Positions 44,801-58,018 of a stretch of DNA of 64,000 bases are shown piece after piece. Position 1 is the first letter of the stretch; every line of letters starts with the position of its first letter. Origin of the DNA: Sthenelais limicola (Eukaryota > Annelida > Polychaeta > Phyllodocida > Sigalionidae); the NCBI GenBank assembly GCA_942159475.1, contig OW804096.1:140915442-140979441 (forward strand), in the 5' to 3' direction. Below the pieces are notes generated by a model. The model saw only the letters and a program-made list of their open reading frames with translations, was not told where the DNA came from and searched no databases. The translations under genes were made by a program, and so were the position numbers.

Positions 44801-45600
44801 AAACGTTTATTGTATTCATTTACACTATCAGTAGAGTGACAGTAGAGTGATTTCAAGGCCCATTTATAAAACCACTGTTTGTTTCAAAGCTAATTAGGCT
44901 ACTCGTTTCAAATCTACACAACGTTACACAATCCAAAATGGTGGCATGCCCGTTATAGTAAACAGTAGGCTATTCTACAATGGCTTGGTATGGTAGGCGT
45001 GAATCAGAAATTAGAGTACCATATAGACAATGTTGTGGGTCTTTTGGTTCTGGGAATTGGATCTTCTTATCTTAGGCGGTGCTACAAGTGACTGCATTTT
45101 GATTATTATTGTTTAGTCGCAGTCATGCAGGGCCATCTTTCGAACATCTAATAACTGTCTTTAAGCGCAGTGTCAGAGTTAAATTATAACTGTGATTTAA
45201 ATGTATCGATATGATACAGGGGCATGTTGAGATCCAAGACAGAACTTGTGTCTGTTCCTGATAGGACTCTTTTGAAACCATTCCCTTAAAATCATTCATT
45301 CTGGTGCATTTCTGATAATGAATATTCCTCTTAGTTCCAGTGTTTTGAGGATCCTTTTACAGAATCAATCTACAGAATGAGCCAGTTCTAAGTTTAAATA
45401 TGAAACATCAGACATGCCTTCCAAGGCCTAAAATACATGTACTGAGATTCATAATCGTATGGTTGAAAATTTCCGAAAAGTGTCAGATCTATTATCCCAC
45501 GGATTCCACCATTTATAGGACCAAATTTGGTCAAATTAAAAGATTCTCTTTTCGATTCTTTGTGCTCATCAAAAGTTAGTAGCTTGCCCGGGCAGGCAAC
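41859..45600. other. Spacer between the duplicated blocks, no gene recognised
   Basis: About 42,050-42,560 is three diverged units of about 165 bp (GGCCATATTGGATTTTGACC, CAGCCATCTTGAATTTTG). About 42,930-43,300 is more GC-rich with a 126-codon minus-strand frame of no recognisable family. A family B MITE lies at 44305-44708 (AGGAAAATGAGTCATAAGTC to TTATGACTCATTTTCCTG). Confidence 0.5.
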
Positions 45601-47520
45601 CTAGGCTATGTGTATTCCTTATTTAATGATATTTTTAATGACTTTATTACATTTGTAGGCTAATGAAACATGCATTTAGACACCTAGAACATATTCCTAG
45701 CCCTATTAGAAGCAGAGATATGCCAGTTTACAGATTTGACATGTTCGGTGGCAGCCATCTTGAATATCTCAAATTGCTCATGGTCAGGAACTTCACATCA
45801 CACAGGAATGTGATATAGGGACGCCATAGATGATATAAATCAAGAGAGAAAAAAACTTTATCCGGGATTTCCGGGTTAGGCTCTCCCACTGCTGGACTAT
45901 TAATGGTGGCCGTCATTATTTTGGATTCAATTAAAAAATTTTCACCAGTTGGCGTAACAGTATAATACATTGAATCGACTTTAGTCGCCTAGAATATTGC
46001 ACTAGTTCACCAGTGAAATATTCTAAGCGACTGAAACCAACGAGATACTTAACAGATTTAATATATGTACATGCTTTTATTTATCATGCAAATAGAAACA
46101 AATTTGTCATGAATTTTAATTTTAGCAGTAAACTAAGTAAAAAAAACCAGATCAGTCGCTCAAAAGTGAAATACACACTATGCGGAACTCACTCTAGACT
46201 TTGCGCAACTGACCCGCCCCCTACAGGGCGGATTTAGATCACCTCTAAACTTCCTTACATTGCTCAAATACCCCTGGTCTTCTCACTTATACAGAACTCG
46301 CAGTCCTAGCCCTGTTTTTTATGTATTCCCATGTAAATGGGTACCATTACATTGTCTGTACAGCAAGTTGTGTTCCTCCTGATGCCTTTTTAGGGGACGA
46401 CTTATGTATAATGTACTACAGGAAAGTTGCAATTTTAAATATAAAAATTGGTTTAGACTCCCCCACCCCTGTCGGACCTCTCACACACACTGCACCTTCA
46501 CTCACTCACATAGCTTCACACAACCCAGTACCACACACTGCCCCTGCAGCTGCCTCTCGCTGCCTGCCACTGCCTGCCACTAGTGTGTGTGTAGCCTTGA
46601 GGCAAGGCTACACATAGGTATCAAACACTAACACATGGATTCTAATGGGACGGGAGGAGTGGAGGGTGGGTGGGTGGTGGGCATGCAGTGTCATTCAACG
46701 TGAGAAAAACGACATTATAAGAACAAAAACAGACAATAAAATAAGTACAGCAAGCAAAAGTACTAGCAGGTAAAATTTCTGGATATGTTGTTTGCAAAAC
46801 AATGTGTGTATAATAAAATACATTATGCAAATGCAATGCAAACTTATCAGCAGTGTCAGTTGTTCAACCTCGGTCTTGCACTAATTCACATCTTTACAGA
46901 GTTTTTTTTATTTAACACAACTTAACCTTGTAAGTATGACCTAGCCACTCCACTCTATCTACAGAAGCAGCAACAACAACATCACCACAATTTGTACTTT
47001 AAAGATTTACCAGCCTTGCGGGCACCTGTATCACTTTTATATTGAGTAAGCCCAGCTGTTTCACACACTCGGTCTGCAGCGTTTCAACATGAAAGGTGGG
47101 TGCTTCAGCTTCTGTTTCAACTTGTGTGCATTCATCTTACTACTGCATTCTTGGGTTGTATAGTAATGGCACAATGTTTATCGCAGGCTGGATAGTAAAA
47201 TGTGACACTGTAGTGTCAGATTTTACTTAGAATCACCTTATTGTATTACCATGGGCCCACTCAGGTTACTACTGCATTCTTTCCATCTTTGTATCCTCAC
47301 TATTTACTGCCAGATACTGATAATAATCAGTATACTTTATTAACTGTATACGGTCAGTTTTCACGAAATCAACATGCAGGCTACTTTGAGCTATAAGTGG
47401 AAACCAGTTTCTTGTATATAAATAACTGTTATACCAAACAATGCACATTATATAGACCTTTCCTGCGACATATACTTTTATAGAGCTAAAATAAAAAAGT
47501 GAAAATGGCCTAGATTATAC
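45600..47520. repeat. Dispersed repeat block matching 13,980-15,230
   Basis: Shared segments include TAATGAAACATGCATTTAGA, GGGATTTCCGGGTTAGGCTC and TATTGAGTAAGCC. It carries the AGTCGCTTAGAATATT-type hairpin (45,976-46,036). Extra material at 46,205-46,780 belongs to another dispersed repeat that recurs at 60,155-60,760 (GACCCGCCC..GGGCGGAT and GGTAAAATTTCTGGA). Confidence 0.75.
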
Positions 47521-48951
47521 ACTTTCTATATTGTATGACCTGAGCGCTCAATCGGTGATAGTTTTTTATATATCCTTTGAAAAAGAAGTGTTCTCATTAT
47601 AGTTTTTCCCATGTTCTAAATATATCCACATATAATTATATTCATGGAAAGCCGTACTTATACGTACATAGTTACCATCAACTAAGTGCTAGAACCAATG
47701 CTAGACTGATTGTGATAATACTTGTTAGTATAAGCACTAAGAATCCTTCTAGCAAAGAATTCCATGAATGAAAGGTTCACATTTCAGAGTTGTATAAACA
47801 AAAATCAAAGGTGCACGCATTCAATCATTTCCATTTTGATATTTGATATGGATGTATACAAAATGTTCAAGTTCATTTTGATCTTATTCTAGGCCATATC
47901 TATTATTAGGTGTGTCACTTGTATGACCTGCTTTCCAAACAGATGATATTACCTAATTCCAAGCCTATCTATTCATGCCTTGTATTAGTAAGGCATAGAT
48001 ACTAATAGGCTGTAATAAAACTATAATGACACTAAAGGATAGTGAAATAGTACAGCACAACCAGACTCCCAGTGTTTTCAATTATGATGGTTTATTTTGA
48101 TGTAAGATAATGGTTGCGGTTGGTGATTCTAACGTTTTAGACTAAATAGTCCTTCTTCAGGGAATCTGAATCAATTAGATCAATTATAAGGCTAGCTTCT
48201 ATGACTTATAAAAGCCTGTGGGTCCATCTATATGCAGTGACCATCTATATTTTGGCAAAAGACAACGAGTCATTGATGCGTTGGGACGTTTCTCTGCACA
48301 CAAGGTGAACGAATTGAAGTTTTTCATGAGTGGCCTCCATTTTGTCCCCCTTGTGTGCATAGAAATGTCCCAACGTATCAATGACAAGTTTGTATTTTGT
48401 TTGTATATCACAAGTCCCCCGTTTTGGATGACAAAGACAAAAATAAATTCTTTTATTTTCTGTTGACCGCTCTGTGCCTGTCGCCATATTGTATTCATCA
48501 ACTAAACCTCATACACAACAGCATTTGCTATTGGCTAGCACCTTATGACGTCACACTCTCTCCGTCAATCAAATCTCCCCCAAAATAGGTGCCTTTGATA
48601 TTGGGCATATGAGCACATGTGTGATACGTCTAAATGTATCATGTAGGTTAATATCACTCATTACTACATGATAACACCCAAACTCGTATAAAACCCATAT
48701 CCACTCTAGGTCCAAACCCTCACATCAGATAAGAATGGTATGTCAGTTTACTTCGCTAATCAGTTTTCTGGCCTAGTACCCTGGCATTTTAATGGGAATA
48801 TAATGACATTTTGCAGTCTTAATGGAATTATAAGTGCCCTTTGCGGTTTGAGCTGAGAGGCATTCCCTCCGTTTGAAGGGACTCCCTCATGTTTGGGTCT
48901 AGACTGTATCTGTTTGTTTTCTTTGTTGGTTTGACAGGGATAGTCTTGAAC

Positions 48952-51900
48952 ATGATTCTCCTGCTTGTCTCGCCTCTGCTACTGGATGGTCAGCGCCCCC
49001 AACGGCGGATCTGGACACTATATTCAGGCCGTTCCTATGGTGGTATTTCCTATACGTGAGTTTATATTACCTTTTATTTTAATCCCTCATTTAAATACTA
49101 CTGGTAATTCTATATGTGATCTGTTTCAGGAAAATGCGTCATAAGTCGCAAATTTGATATTTTTCAAAGTGTTTTTTTCACAAGATCATATTATTGGATT
49201 GTTCTAATTTCGGAAGGGTTTATTACTTTATGGCTATATCAGTCTACGAATCAAATTTTCGGACAATCTATGTAATTTATCCTATCGTTTTAAAGGTCCT
49301 CATATGGACTATATTTAGCTACTTTACTGTTTATTGACCCCCAGAAATATTGGAATTTTTTTTTACAAAAACGAAAATATCAAACTTAAAATCTAGAAAT
49401 ACTTATTAGATTATTAGACTGTTTACTATCATTGGAATTGGCTTTATCTCATCTTTTCAAATATAATGGTATCTCAAAATCTATTTTTTGTGACTCATGA
49501 CTCACTTTCCTGAAACACATCTCATATTCTTATCTATTCAGTCAGATTCTAGTATATATCTAGTCATTTGATTGTGTATTATAACAAATATCCCTTGGAA
49601 ATAGTGCCAGTGATATAACTGCTTCTGAGAGAAAGAGATCAATGGTCTATAGGGCTTTGTAGCCCAAGATGTGTCAATGAAACTAATTTCCCAGAAAAAC
49701 TAAGAACAGCTGATGTTAGTTTTTTTTATTTTCATGAATGTGATCCGTTTTAGGAAAAATGATCATAAATCGCAAATATTGATTTTGAGATATCACCATA
49801 TTTAAAAAGAGGAGATCAAGGTGATTCCAATGATAGTAAACGCTAGGACACCTAATAAGTATTTCTATATCTTAAGCTTGATATTTTTATTTTTGAAAAA
49901 GAAAGTTTGCAATGTTTCTGGATGGGTATATAAGGATGTATTTATAACAATGTTCTGAAATTTGTTGCATTAATCTATATGGCTATAAGTGCCAAACCCT
50001 CTAAAAATCAGAACATTTCAATGTAGGTACATGTATGTATGGATGTATGTATAGGTTTTTATTTCCGGAAGTGTACATCTTCAATAATATAACAAATTTT
50101 GACACCGAAAAAGGGGGTGGGTCTCCTCTATGAAACCATAGATCTGAAGAGAACTTGTGAAAAAACACTTTGAAAAATATCTATTTTGTGACTTATGACT
50201 CATTTTCCTGAAACACATCTCATAACATCAAAGTACACTACTTCTGTCTTTGATGAAATTGTTTTGAACACTGTCAGAATAACAAAGTTTTGGACTGCCG
50301 TAAGGAGAAACCAAACTCGGCGGTGCATAATATGACCCCACTATAGAAAAAAAACGGCGCCGACAGGCAAAACGTGTTGCTGACATGCCTAAAAATCTGG
50401 CGCACAAAAATCACTAGTGGAAGAGGGGTGAAATAGGCTGTCGGCAACACATTTATTTGTTGCCAATAATTGCAAAATATCTATTGAGATACTAATTAAT
50501 AATTATATAAATATAATGAGGTTATGCAATGTTACGCAAAGTGTCATAACAGTACCAAAGATAATAATTATAAACTAAATATTTATGTTTCAGCCATGAG
50601 AACGGCAGGCGGCAAGGTATGATAGTGGACATAATCAATGCAGGTTGGTATTCCCATTCTCTTATACTAGTTAATTGAGCAAGCTAGGTGTCATATAGAT
50701 CTCATTCCCTAATCAGTGAATCACCAGGGGCCCATTGCTCAATGAATCCATACCAGGGTCAGATCTTCAGAAAATGTACAATTCACCTTCATCAATCCTC
50801 TCAAACAACCCAAATTCAAGACGAAAATGAGCTTCAAAATATAGTTTAACATAACCATGAAGCTATACAACAAAAGAACTATTAGATATATATATTATAT
50901 ATTTCTATTCTGAATATCATACAATGACAATTACATCCACTCAGAATCAGACTGTGTTATACCACCAGGTGGACAGACAGACCCTGAGAGCATGTCTACA
51001 TAGTTATCATTGTATATTAGGTGGGCATGCATGTACGTGGTGGAATGTCCACCGGTGAGAGACACTACGTGTCACAGCTGTTGTGGGGCTTGAATAAAAG
51101 GCCACAATGGCCATTTGGAAGTCAGTCAACCAGTCAGAGAGGAAAGATGTGTTGGACTTACTTCATTTAACATTAACATTAACTATTATTTAGGCATATA
51201 CTATCTACCCAATAGTATCAACTGCCTCTGCCTTTCTTTATTTACTGAACAAAACATTGATGATATAGTTTTCGCTGGTGTTTACTGAGAGTGCACATTA
51301 TTTTGTGTGTTTGTGTTTCCAGTGTGTGCTGAGGGAGGGATGGACTGCAGGCTAACCTTGACTGATTCCGAGTACTGTTGGCAGAATGAAGGTGACCAGA
51401 GTTCTGGCGGTAAGGGTGAGTGTGTTTAATGGGCCAGCGAGTATTATACTCTCAGCCCCCTCTTCTCAAATAATCATAATATTAACAATGGGACCCCTAA
51501 AAAAAACAAAAAAAACAAAAAACAATGACTCAACCTAATGGAGTGGCACATGGCCTTAGCCACCTGTATGTAATTAGGCCCATTAAGGGTGACGTGTCCT
51601 TACGTATAGGGCAAAAATAACATTACCTAACCCTTCATAAGTTATCGTTATAATTATCATTCACTTAACACTTCTACCTTATCATTCATTATTCATAGTC
51701 ATTATTCAATGGTATAACCAATTAACACCTAGAACTGACACTATCAATATTCTCCAGTCCCTAAATATTTACATTTGAATTGGTTGCTTACCCCCAGGTT
51801 TGTTTGCCCGCTGGTTTGATGCATGTATGCATTCAAGACCTATGGTATACACCTCCATTGTGTTTGCCTTCTCATTGCCAATATTTGAAAATCAAGCCCT

Positions 51901-54900
51901 TTATATTTGGGTGCTCAAGGGGAAAACGTTCAACACTAGTGACTTCAGGGGCCAAGTGATCGGTGAGTAAGAGATTTGATTGTTATGTTATCAATTCTAT
52001 TCAGATTCCCAGCTCATTTGTTATCAATAATTGCAACAAGAGTACAGATCTGTTTTCTTTTTAAAATTGTTGACTATTCAACTATATCAAGTTAAAAGTC
52101 TTACATGCACTATATGATGTAACATTGCCATGTAACACTAGACCAAACGCAACCAGATGGTGGCACTATTTGCCACTGGGAAAAATCCCTTGAGTGTTCC
52201 ACTGTCACACAGCACCACAAGGGTTTGACAAGGCTATGTAAGTAGTAGTCCTTAAGCTATTATTCACTACCCCTTGTACGCATTGTACGCTTTACCCCCC
52301 TCCCCTCCCCCCTCTCCCCTCCCCACCCATTAATAGACTCTAGGTGGCGCCACTGAGGGGGGGTAGATAACCCCCCAACCACTAGGTGGCGCACCAGTAT
52401 GGGGTGGGGGTGGGGTGGAGGTTAAATAATCCCCCCAATCACTAGGTGGCGCGCCAGTATGGGGTGGGGGTTAAATAACCCCCCAACCAACCACTAGGTG
52501 ACGTACCAGTATGGGGGGTGGGGGAGGGGGAGGATGGGGTTATTCTGGTATAGAGAATAGGTGGCGCCATAGATGTAGGATAGGGGTGATGATATTTTAG
52601 TATACACTATAGTGTTAGGTGTATATTGATATTGTTGGTGGGAGTAGCGTACGATACGTACAAGGGGTAGTGAATAATAGCTTAAGGACTACTACTTATG
52701 TACCCAAACCCACCAAAATTCCACCTTTATTCAAACAAGTGCCTTCGGCACTTGGATTGTAGAGGCAGTTTTATCTACTTCTTATTGGAATCCGACCATT
52801 TACTAAACGTTTTTTTTTAAATATAGGATATATTATTGTTTTTTGCCACTTTTTGGCAAAAGGAAATGGTTAACTATAATAGGGGTAACTATGGTATGAT
52901 ATGCCAATTTGTTGTTGTTATAACGTATTTTTTTATTAATCCTGTTTTTCATTTGTATCCTAATGACATCTTAACAAATATTAGCCTACGTCTCAAATAA
53001 TATTCATGAAAGAACACAACGAAATTTGTGTAGTTTCCCCTTTAATTTGTCATAGTAGACAAATTCTTAAGAAAAGAAATAATTCTTGCTAAAACCTGCA
53101 GGTGCCTAGGTCGAGGGACAATTGATCAGTTAATATTTCCCCAGAGATGATCTCTGTGCTCTGTATAATGAGCTGGGCTGTGTTCCACTGGAAATCTATT
53201 TGAAAACAGAAATAATGAGGATTTAAAATGGCATGTAACGTCTATCCATTCCATGCTATCCATTCTTCATGCAAAAAATTAAAAACTTTCTGGGATGCTT
53301 CCCCCCTGCAGCCCCCCCCCCCCCCTATGCTGGGTGGAGTCTCAGTTCAGAAAATATGGTCCTCCCATTTCCACACAAATCCCACCTACTCAAAACCTTA
53401 ACAAAACCCTGCTCTGAGAGAAAGAGAGAGAGAGAGAACAGAGAGGGAGAGAGAGTGGAAATACAGCTTAAGTTCCTCTGTGTACAGTGGCACAACCTCT
53501 GGGGGAGCGCATATGTCGCAATTGGTCGCCCGCTTTGCTGTAGTGGCCCGCTTTGTGGTAGATGCCACTCTGTGCATTTGTTAAAAATAGCCCGTTTCCA
53601 ATATATGGGGAATTAAGTTATTCTAGTAGTTTCAATATTAATTATTCTAGTATTTTCAAAATTTCCACCTTAGATGGTGAGGTTTGATAAGTCTCTCCCC
53701 CAAATTAAGGGGCCCTATAAGTATGCATACATTCTTACATATACTTATATGTGAACTTTTCTGGTTTTGTCTCTTCATTTTAAAGCCTATGACACCAACT
53801 ATGTTCAAATCGGACTATTATTTCAAAAGTTATAGAATTATTTCAAAAGTTATATAATATGAGCTTGGCTATATAGCATATTGGCTATGTTATACCAAGC
53901 ATTCAGATCACAGCACTGACCACTAACTCAGGTTGCAGGGAGACATGAGCAGTGAGGCATGACGTGACGTAATGGGTGACTGCGGGTCTCGCGCCACTCA
54001 CGGAAACACAGGGACCCGATTGGCCAGGGTGCAGTTTGACGTGTAGGCCTACCCTGTTTCTGTTGCCTCTGGGAGCGCAGGATTCACCAAGCCGTAACAA
54101 ATCTTGCATGAGCTTGAATGCTGCGAGTTTCCTCGAGTAGCCAAAACTCGACGAAAGGAAGATTTCATTGTATAGGCTATAAGTTCTACATATCCAACCA
54201 TATCTATTGGCCAATTCCGGTTGACCGGAGAATGTATTCATACTAATAGTTAAGAAATATGCTCCTCATACTCATAAAACAAGCTTGGGTTGGCCATTCT
54301 TATTGCTATACAGCAATTGAGTCATGAGCTCTCATCCAAGATGTGTGGCCTCACTGGTAGAGCTCTTACCCACCAAGTATGGGACTGCAAGTTGGAACCT
54401 GGGCCAGGTCTTGTTGATTTCTTTTTCATCCTTTGTTTGTTTGACCGCATATGGCCACTATATATTTCTATGCGGCAGGAAGGGCAGTTGGGTTTGCAGT
54501 GTTTAGGGTTGATGGGAAGGCAGACAATACTAAAACACATAATATCCATCTAACTTAACAATAATAAAAAAAACAGGGCCTAAAAATATCTAATTTACAT
54601 TTGTAAGGCATCAACTTTTATGCTGCCACTCCCTGGATTACCTATGAGGTGGTGAAGTTTTTGCTGCAGCTGGTAAATCCAAATTGATGATGGTTTACTA
54701 CCCCAGGGTCTAGTAGAAGACCAAATGTTGAGGCTTAAGCAGCCTGGCGAAACATTAATAAAATGTTTCAGTTCCCCAGTTTCTTGGTTAAATACCAGAA
54801 CCCTCTGTTGACACCCTTAAATAAACCACTTAAAGTATATCAAGAGTATGCATTCTTACCTGGTGTACCATCAAAAACTGTATTGAACTGGATAGTTCTC

Positions 54901-57900
54901 TCTTTAGGTAGGCATAGGAGTGCAACTTTAGACCGATTATGTCTGGCGCGGCAAGGCGTGCACTACAAGTACAGCCCTAATAACACCAAGTATCTGACTT
55001 GGGAGACCTACTTACCATCCCTCAGAAGTGGAGCGGTGAGTCTTTCCAACTATTATGATGTTTACATTTGTGATGTCCTACAGAAAAAATGAGTCATAAG
55101 TCCAAATTGATTTCAAATCCTATTGGTTCCACTGTTCCATTGATGCCTTCATGAGCACTCTAGCACTGACAACAAGCTCTCCTCCTTCACATCGAGCAGT
55201 ATAGACAGCAAGGGCCTGCTCTGTGGTGTATTACCCAAAGTTCAATGGTTTTAGCCTCTGTCGAAGCTGCTTATAGACACTTAGTCTTTCTTGTTGCCAT
55301 TTTGTGGGTGCTGTGGCCGTTTGGACCCTCGGGACCATAGTACCAGGTTGTTCCGAACACGTTAGGAAATAATGCTTAACTAAACCTTCAAGGAGTTCAC
55401 ACTTTCTTCTTGTCATCTGTCCACCATCAACTTGTGCCTTAACATGCGATTCCACTTGAACGCACTTTTGGTCCACTCATGGCCCACTCTTTATATTTCC
55501 AAAAGTGCGTAACAAGCAAAGACAGCAAAAAATAGAGGTCAAATAGAATTGGTTCCTTAAGATTTTACGTTGGCCCTTCTTTTTGATGTTGAGCTTGTAT
55601 CAGATGGGATTTGAGCGCAACTACACAACACTCTTTCTACCTGTCTAAAAAGTGGTCAAATAGCACACTGAGAGCGGACCAACACACAAGTTTGCTATTG
55701 ATTTCATAAGAAAACAAGTAGAATCGCTCTGCACTTGTATTGTGCTAAAAATATTAGCATATGAAGAGCGAATGAAAAGTACACTATAATGTAGTGAAGC
55801 AAGAGCAAGCCATGAGCGCAGATACAAGCGATCCAGTGGAACCTCAGCTTTAGGAGTTAGAGAGACCAAGGCTCATGTATTGTTCTGCCCATGCTCCTTC
55901 CTAAACACATTAACATACTGTTAAAACCAAGGGCTGAGATGCATTGAGCGCCCACAAGGACTCAACCCTTATCTGGCCTTTAATTGAAATAAAAAAAAAA
56001 AAATATTCTTTCGAATCATCTTCATACTCTATAAAAAATATCTCAAATGTATCTACAACCACTTATTTTAATTGTTCCCACACCGATGCAAATCATAGTT
56101 GCCTTCAAAATGAAATCAATTCTTGTCTCTAGATAGATGGCCTGGTAGGCGAAAAAAACTATTTTAAAGGGGATGACTTGCAATATGTAGAGATGTTGAC
56201 TGATCGTGCCTTCTACTGTGCGCTGAGTGGTACGGCCGCCATGGCCAGAAAGGACAGTCAGTTCATCGCCAACTGGAACGTGGGATTCACAAAACTCAAG
56301 AACACACCAAAGTGGGCGAAGCTCTGTAATGAGTCCTATAGCAAACATGGTAAGTACTCAATAGGAGATTTGCATAGACGCCATTTTGAATCTTGATACG
56401 CATGGAATTATGGGACTAATGGTACAGTCTAAAATCTATTTAAAACATGCCATGTTCAGCATGGACTATTTGCTAAGGCTTTAAGGTCAACATCAATGTA
56501 TTATACATGTTTCCATAACACAAGTCTCCATCTTTCCCATCATGCATTTGGTTTTCATAGATCATTTATATAAGCTGTGATATTGGTGAAAACATTCTTG
56601 CAATTTTCGATAAAAATGTTGCTAATATTTGTATGTCAGATTTCATCAGCATCCATCCCATGATGCACAGTAACAGACATGTGCAGTGGCACATGCAAGT
56701 CCCCTATAGGGGGTTTGTTACGACCCAATGTGCACAGTTATATGAAAAAGACCATTGTGAGTGGTATGTTACAACACATGTCATTTCCACATACCAGACA
56801 TAGGATGTACAGGCTGGACAACAGCCTGTGGACACACATTACAATGTACAATTTCTTATGATAGTAAAATAACTTACCACCAAGCTCTCCTTCTCTTCAG
56901 ATCATTTATAAACAACTCCAACGATTTTCATTTAATATAAAGTAGATATTATTCTCTAGGGAATAGTACATTTATTTAAGGTATACCATACATACCATGT
57001 TATTACACTGGTGGAGGAACCGATTTAAGATCAATTGGTACAGAAATATATTCAAAATTATATTTGTAACAAGGAGCTGAGGGCAGGAACCTAATAACAA
57101 CAGAAGTTTCCTGCCACATCTAATAACAAAGGATCTTATAGTTCATGTCTGGCAATTTAATATTTCCTTTGAAAATTGAAAGAATGTTTTCAGCAATATC
57201 AAAGCTTGGATAAATGATGTATAAATCAAATGCTTGATGGGAAAGATGATGAATTGTACTATGTAAAACGATATTATTCGGCATCACCTCGAGATTATAA
57301 CCAAACAATGCACCAGAGGCCCCTCACTGTCAGTTATTGATACTTTACCAAACAAAGCCAAACTAATACTTTTACATATAGTTTACTGTGTACCTGTAGT
57401 CCATTATATCGCTTTGTTCTGATTACAGATAACATGATGACTTAATCTTCTATATTTCATTTGTGATCTGTTTTAGGAAAATGAGTCACAAGTCGCAAAA
57501 TATGGGTTTTGAGATATCATTATATTTGAAATGATGAGATCAAGCCAAGTTTAATGATAATAAACATTAAGGACATTTAATATGTATTTCTATATTTTAA
57601 ATTTGATATTTAAAAAAAAAAAAGAGTTTGCAATATCTTTGGGTGGACAATTCCTAGTAAAGAAGCTAAATATACTTTATAAGATGACCTTGGTAATGCA
57701 AGATATATTTAATACAATGTTTTGAAATTTGGTACCTGTATTTATGCCACTAGCAGCTCTGAGAACTCCAAAAATGAAAACTTTCTAAGCAGGGTTCTTA
57801 TAAATAATCAACTTTGAAAAATGGCAGATTTGCGACTTATGATTCATTTTCCTGAAACACACCACATTTAGCCTAAACCATGTCACAAATTGTCTATCTA

Positions 57901-57967
57901 TGTATTGATTCATCATTAAAATCTCATTACAGAATCCCAGGGAATAGTGCGGAGATGTGTTGTGTGA
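48952..57967 (+). CDS. Secreted solute-binding protein family 3-like, copy 2 (seven exons)
   Basis: Exons 48952-49055, 50594-50643, 51323-51415, 51798-51962, 54908-55035, 56133-56349 and 57933-57967 have exactly the lengths, phases and splice sites of copy 1 and encode 263 residues with no stop. The family motifs are kept: GRRQGMIVDIINAVCAEGG, GLFARWFDAC, FAFSLPIF (closer than copy 1 to the family FSxPY), VLKGKTFNTSDFRGQVIG, SLRSGAIDGLVGE and ARKDSQFIANWNVGFTKLK. By my count about 25 codons differ in amino acid from copy 1, 11 of them in exon 4, against about 11 silent differences in total. It is secreted by the same signal peptide. It is probably functional, and ligand specificity may differ from copy 1. 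Introns 1, 4 and 6 and the 3' flank have gained elements. Confidence 0.85.
49116..49523 (-). mobile_element. MITE family B, copy 2 only, with ATAT target duplication
   Basis: GTGATCTGTTTCAGGAAAAT to CCTGAAACACATCTC, flanked by ATAT at 49112-49115 and 49524-49527. Copy 1 has a single ATAT at 31663-31666 and no element. It is 408 bp. Confidence 0.95.
49741..50222 (+). mobile_element. Family B MITE with internal insertion
   Basis: TGATCCGTTTTAGGAAAAAT to TGACTCATTTTCCTGAAACA. About 130 bases (GTACATGTATGTATGGATGT ... AGATCTGA) interrupt it near 50,025-50,155. Copy 1 holds a shortened version (about 32,110-32,345). Confidence 0.7.
52240..52697. mobile_element. MITE family D in intron 4, copy 2 only
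   Basis: AAGTAGTAGTCCTTAAGCTA and TAGCTTAAGGACTACTACTT are inverted ends (about 40 bp), flanked by ATGT on both sides. Copy 1 has a single ATGT at 35046-35049. The interior holds four diverged CTAGGTGGCGC units with G-rich tracts. It is 458 bp. Confidence 0.93.
52740..54178. other. 1.4-kb insertion of unknown origin in intron 4, copy 2 only
   Basis: Copy 1 runs from CAAATAAG directly to TTCTACATATCC. Copy 2 has about 1.4 kb here with a C-rich run (53,310), an AGAG microsatellite (about 53,417-53,454) and no recognised gene or clear terminal repeats. Confidence 0.5.
54262..54764 (+). mobile_element. tRNA-derived SINE-like insertion, copy 2 only
   Basis: TGGCCTCACTGGTAGAGC (A-box-like, 54341) and AGTTGGAACCTGGGCC (B-box-like, about 54384) stand at tRNA spacing. 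An AATAATAAAAAAAACAGG stretch follows (about 54,560). The whole piece is missing from copy 1. Confidence 0.5.
56363..56705 (+). mobile_element. MITE family C inside intron 6 of SBP copy 2
   Basis: AGGAGATTTGCAT to ATGCAAGTCCCCT with AT on both sides. Copy 1 has one AT at 38010-38011. It lies 13 nt after the exon 6 donor. Confidence 0.93.
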
Positions 57968-58018
57968 TAAGCTGAAAACAACACCACCTCCGGGACTGAC
58001 TTCAACAATAACTGACAT

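Noticed and set aside
14119..45970. An 80-codon minus-strand frame present at both 14119-14361 and 45728-45970
   Set aside because: It lies in a dispersed repeat block, has no recognisable domain, and its conservation is explained by the repeat itself.
29059..48553. CRE palindromes TGACGTCA at 29059-29066 and 48546-48553, upstream of the two SBP genes
   Set aside because: The sites lie in non-homologous sequence at different distances from the start exons, so they are not a conserved promoter element on this evidence.
54341..54410. Functional tRNA gene
   Set aside because: A- and B-box-like motifs are spaced correctly, but the acceptor and anticodon stems do not pair convincingly. It fits a SINE head better.
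35506..55476. Minus-strand frames of 120 and 81 codons in SBP intron 5 of both copies
   Set aside because: They partly overlap the family F MITE, the second is truncated, and I recognise no domain. They could be a transposase remnant, but support is too weak to annotate.
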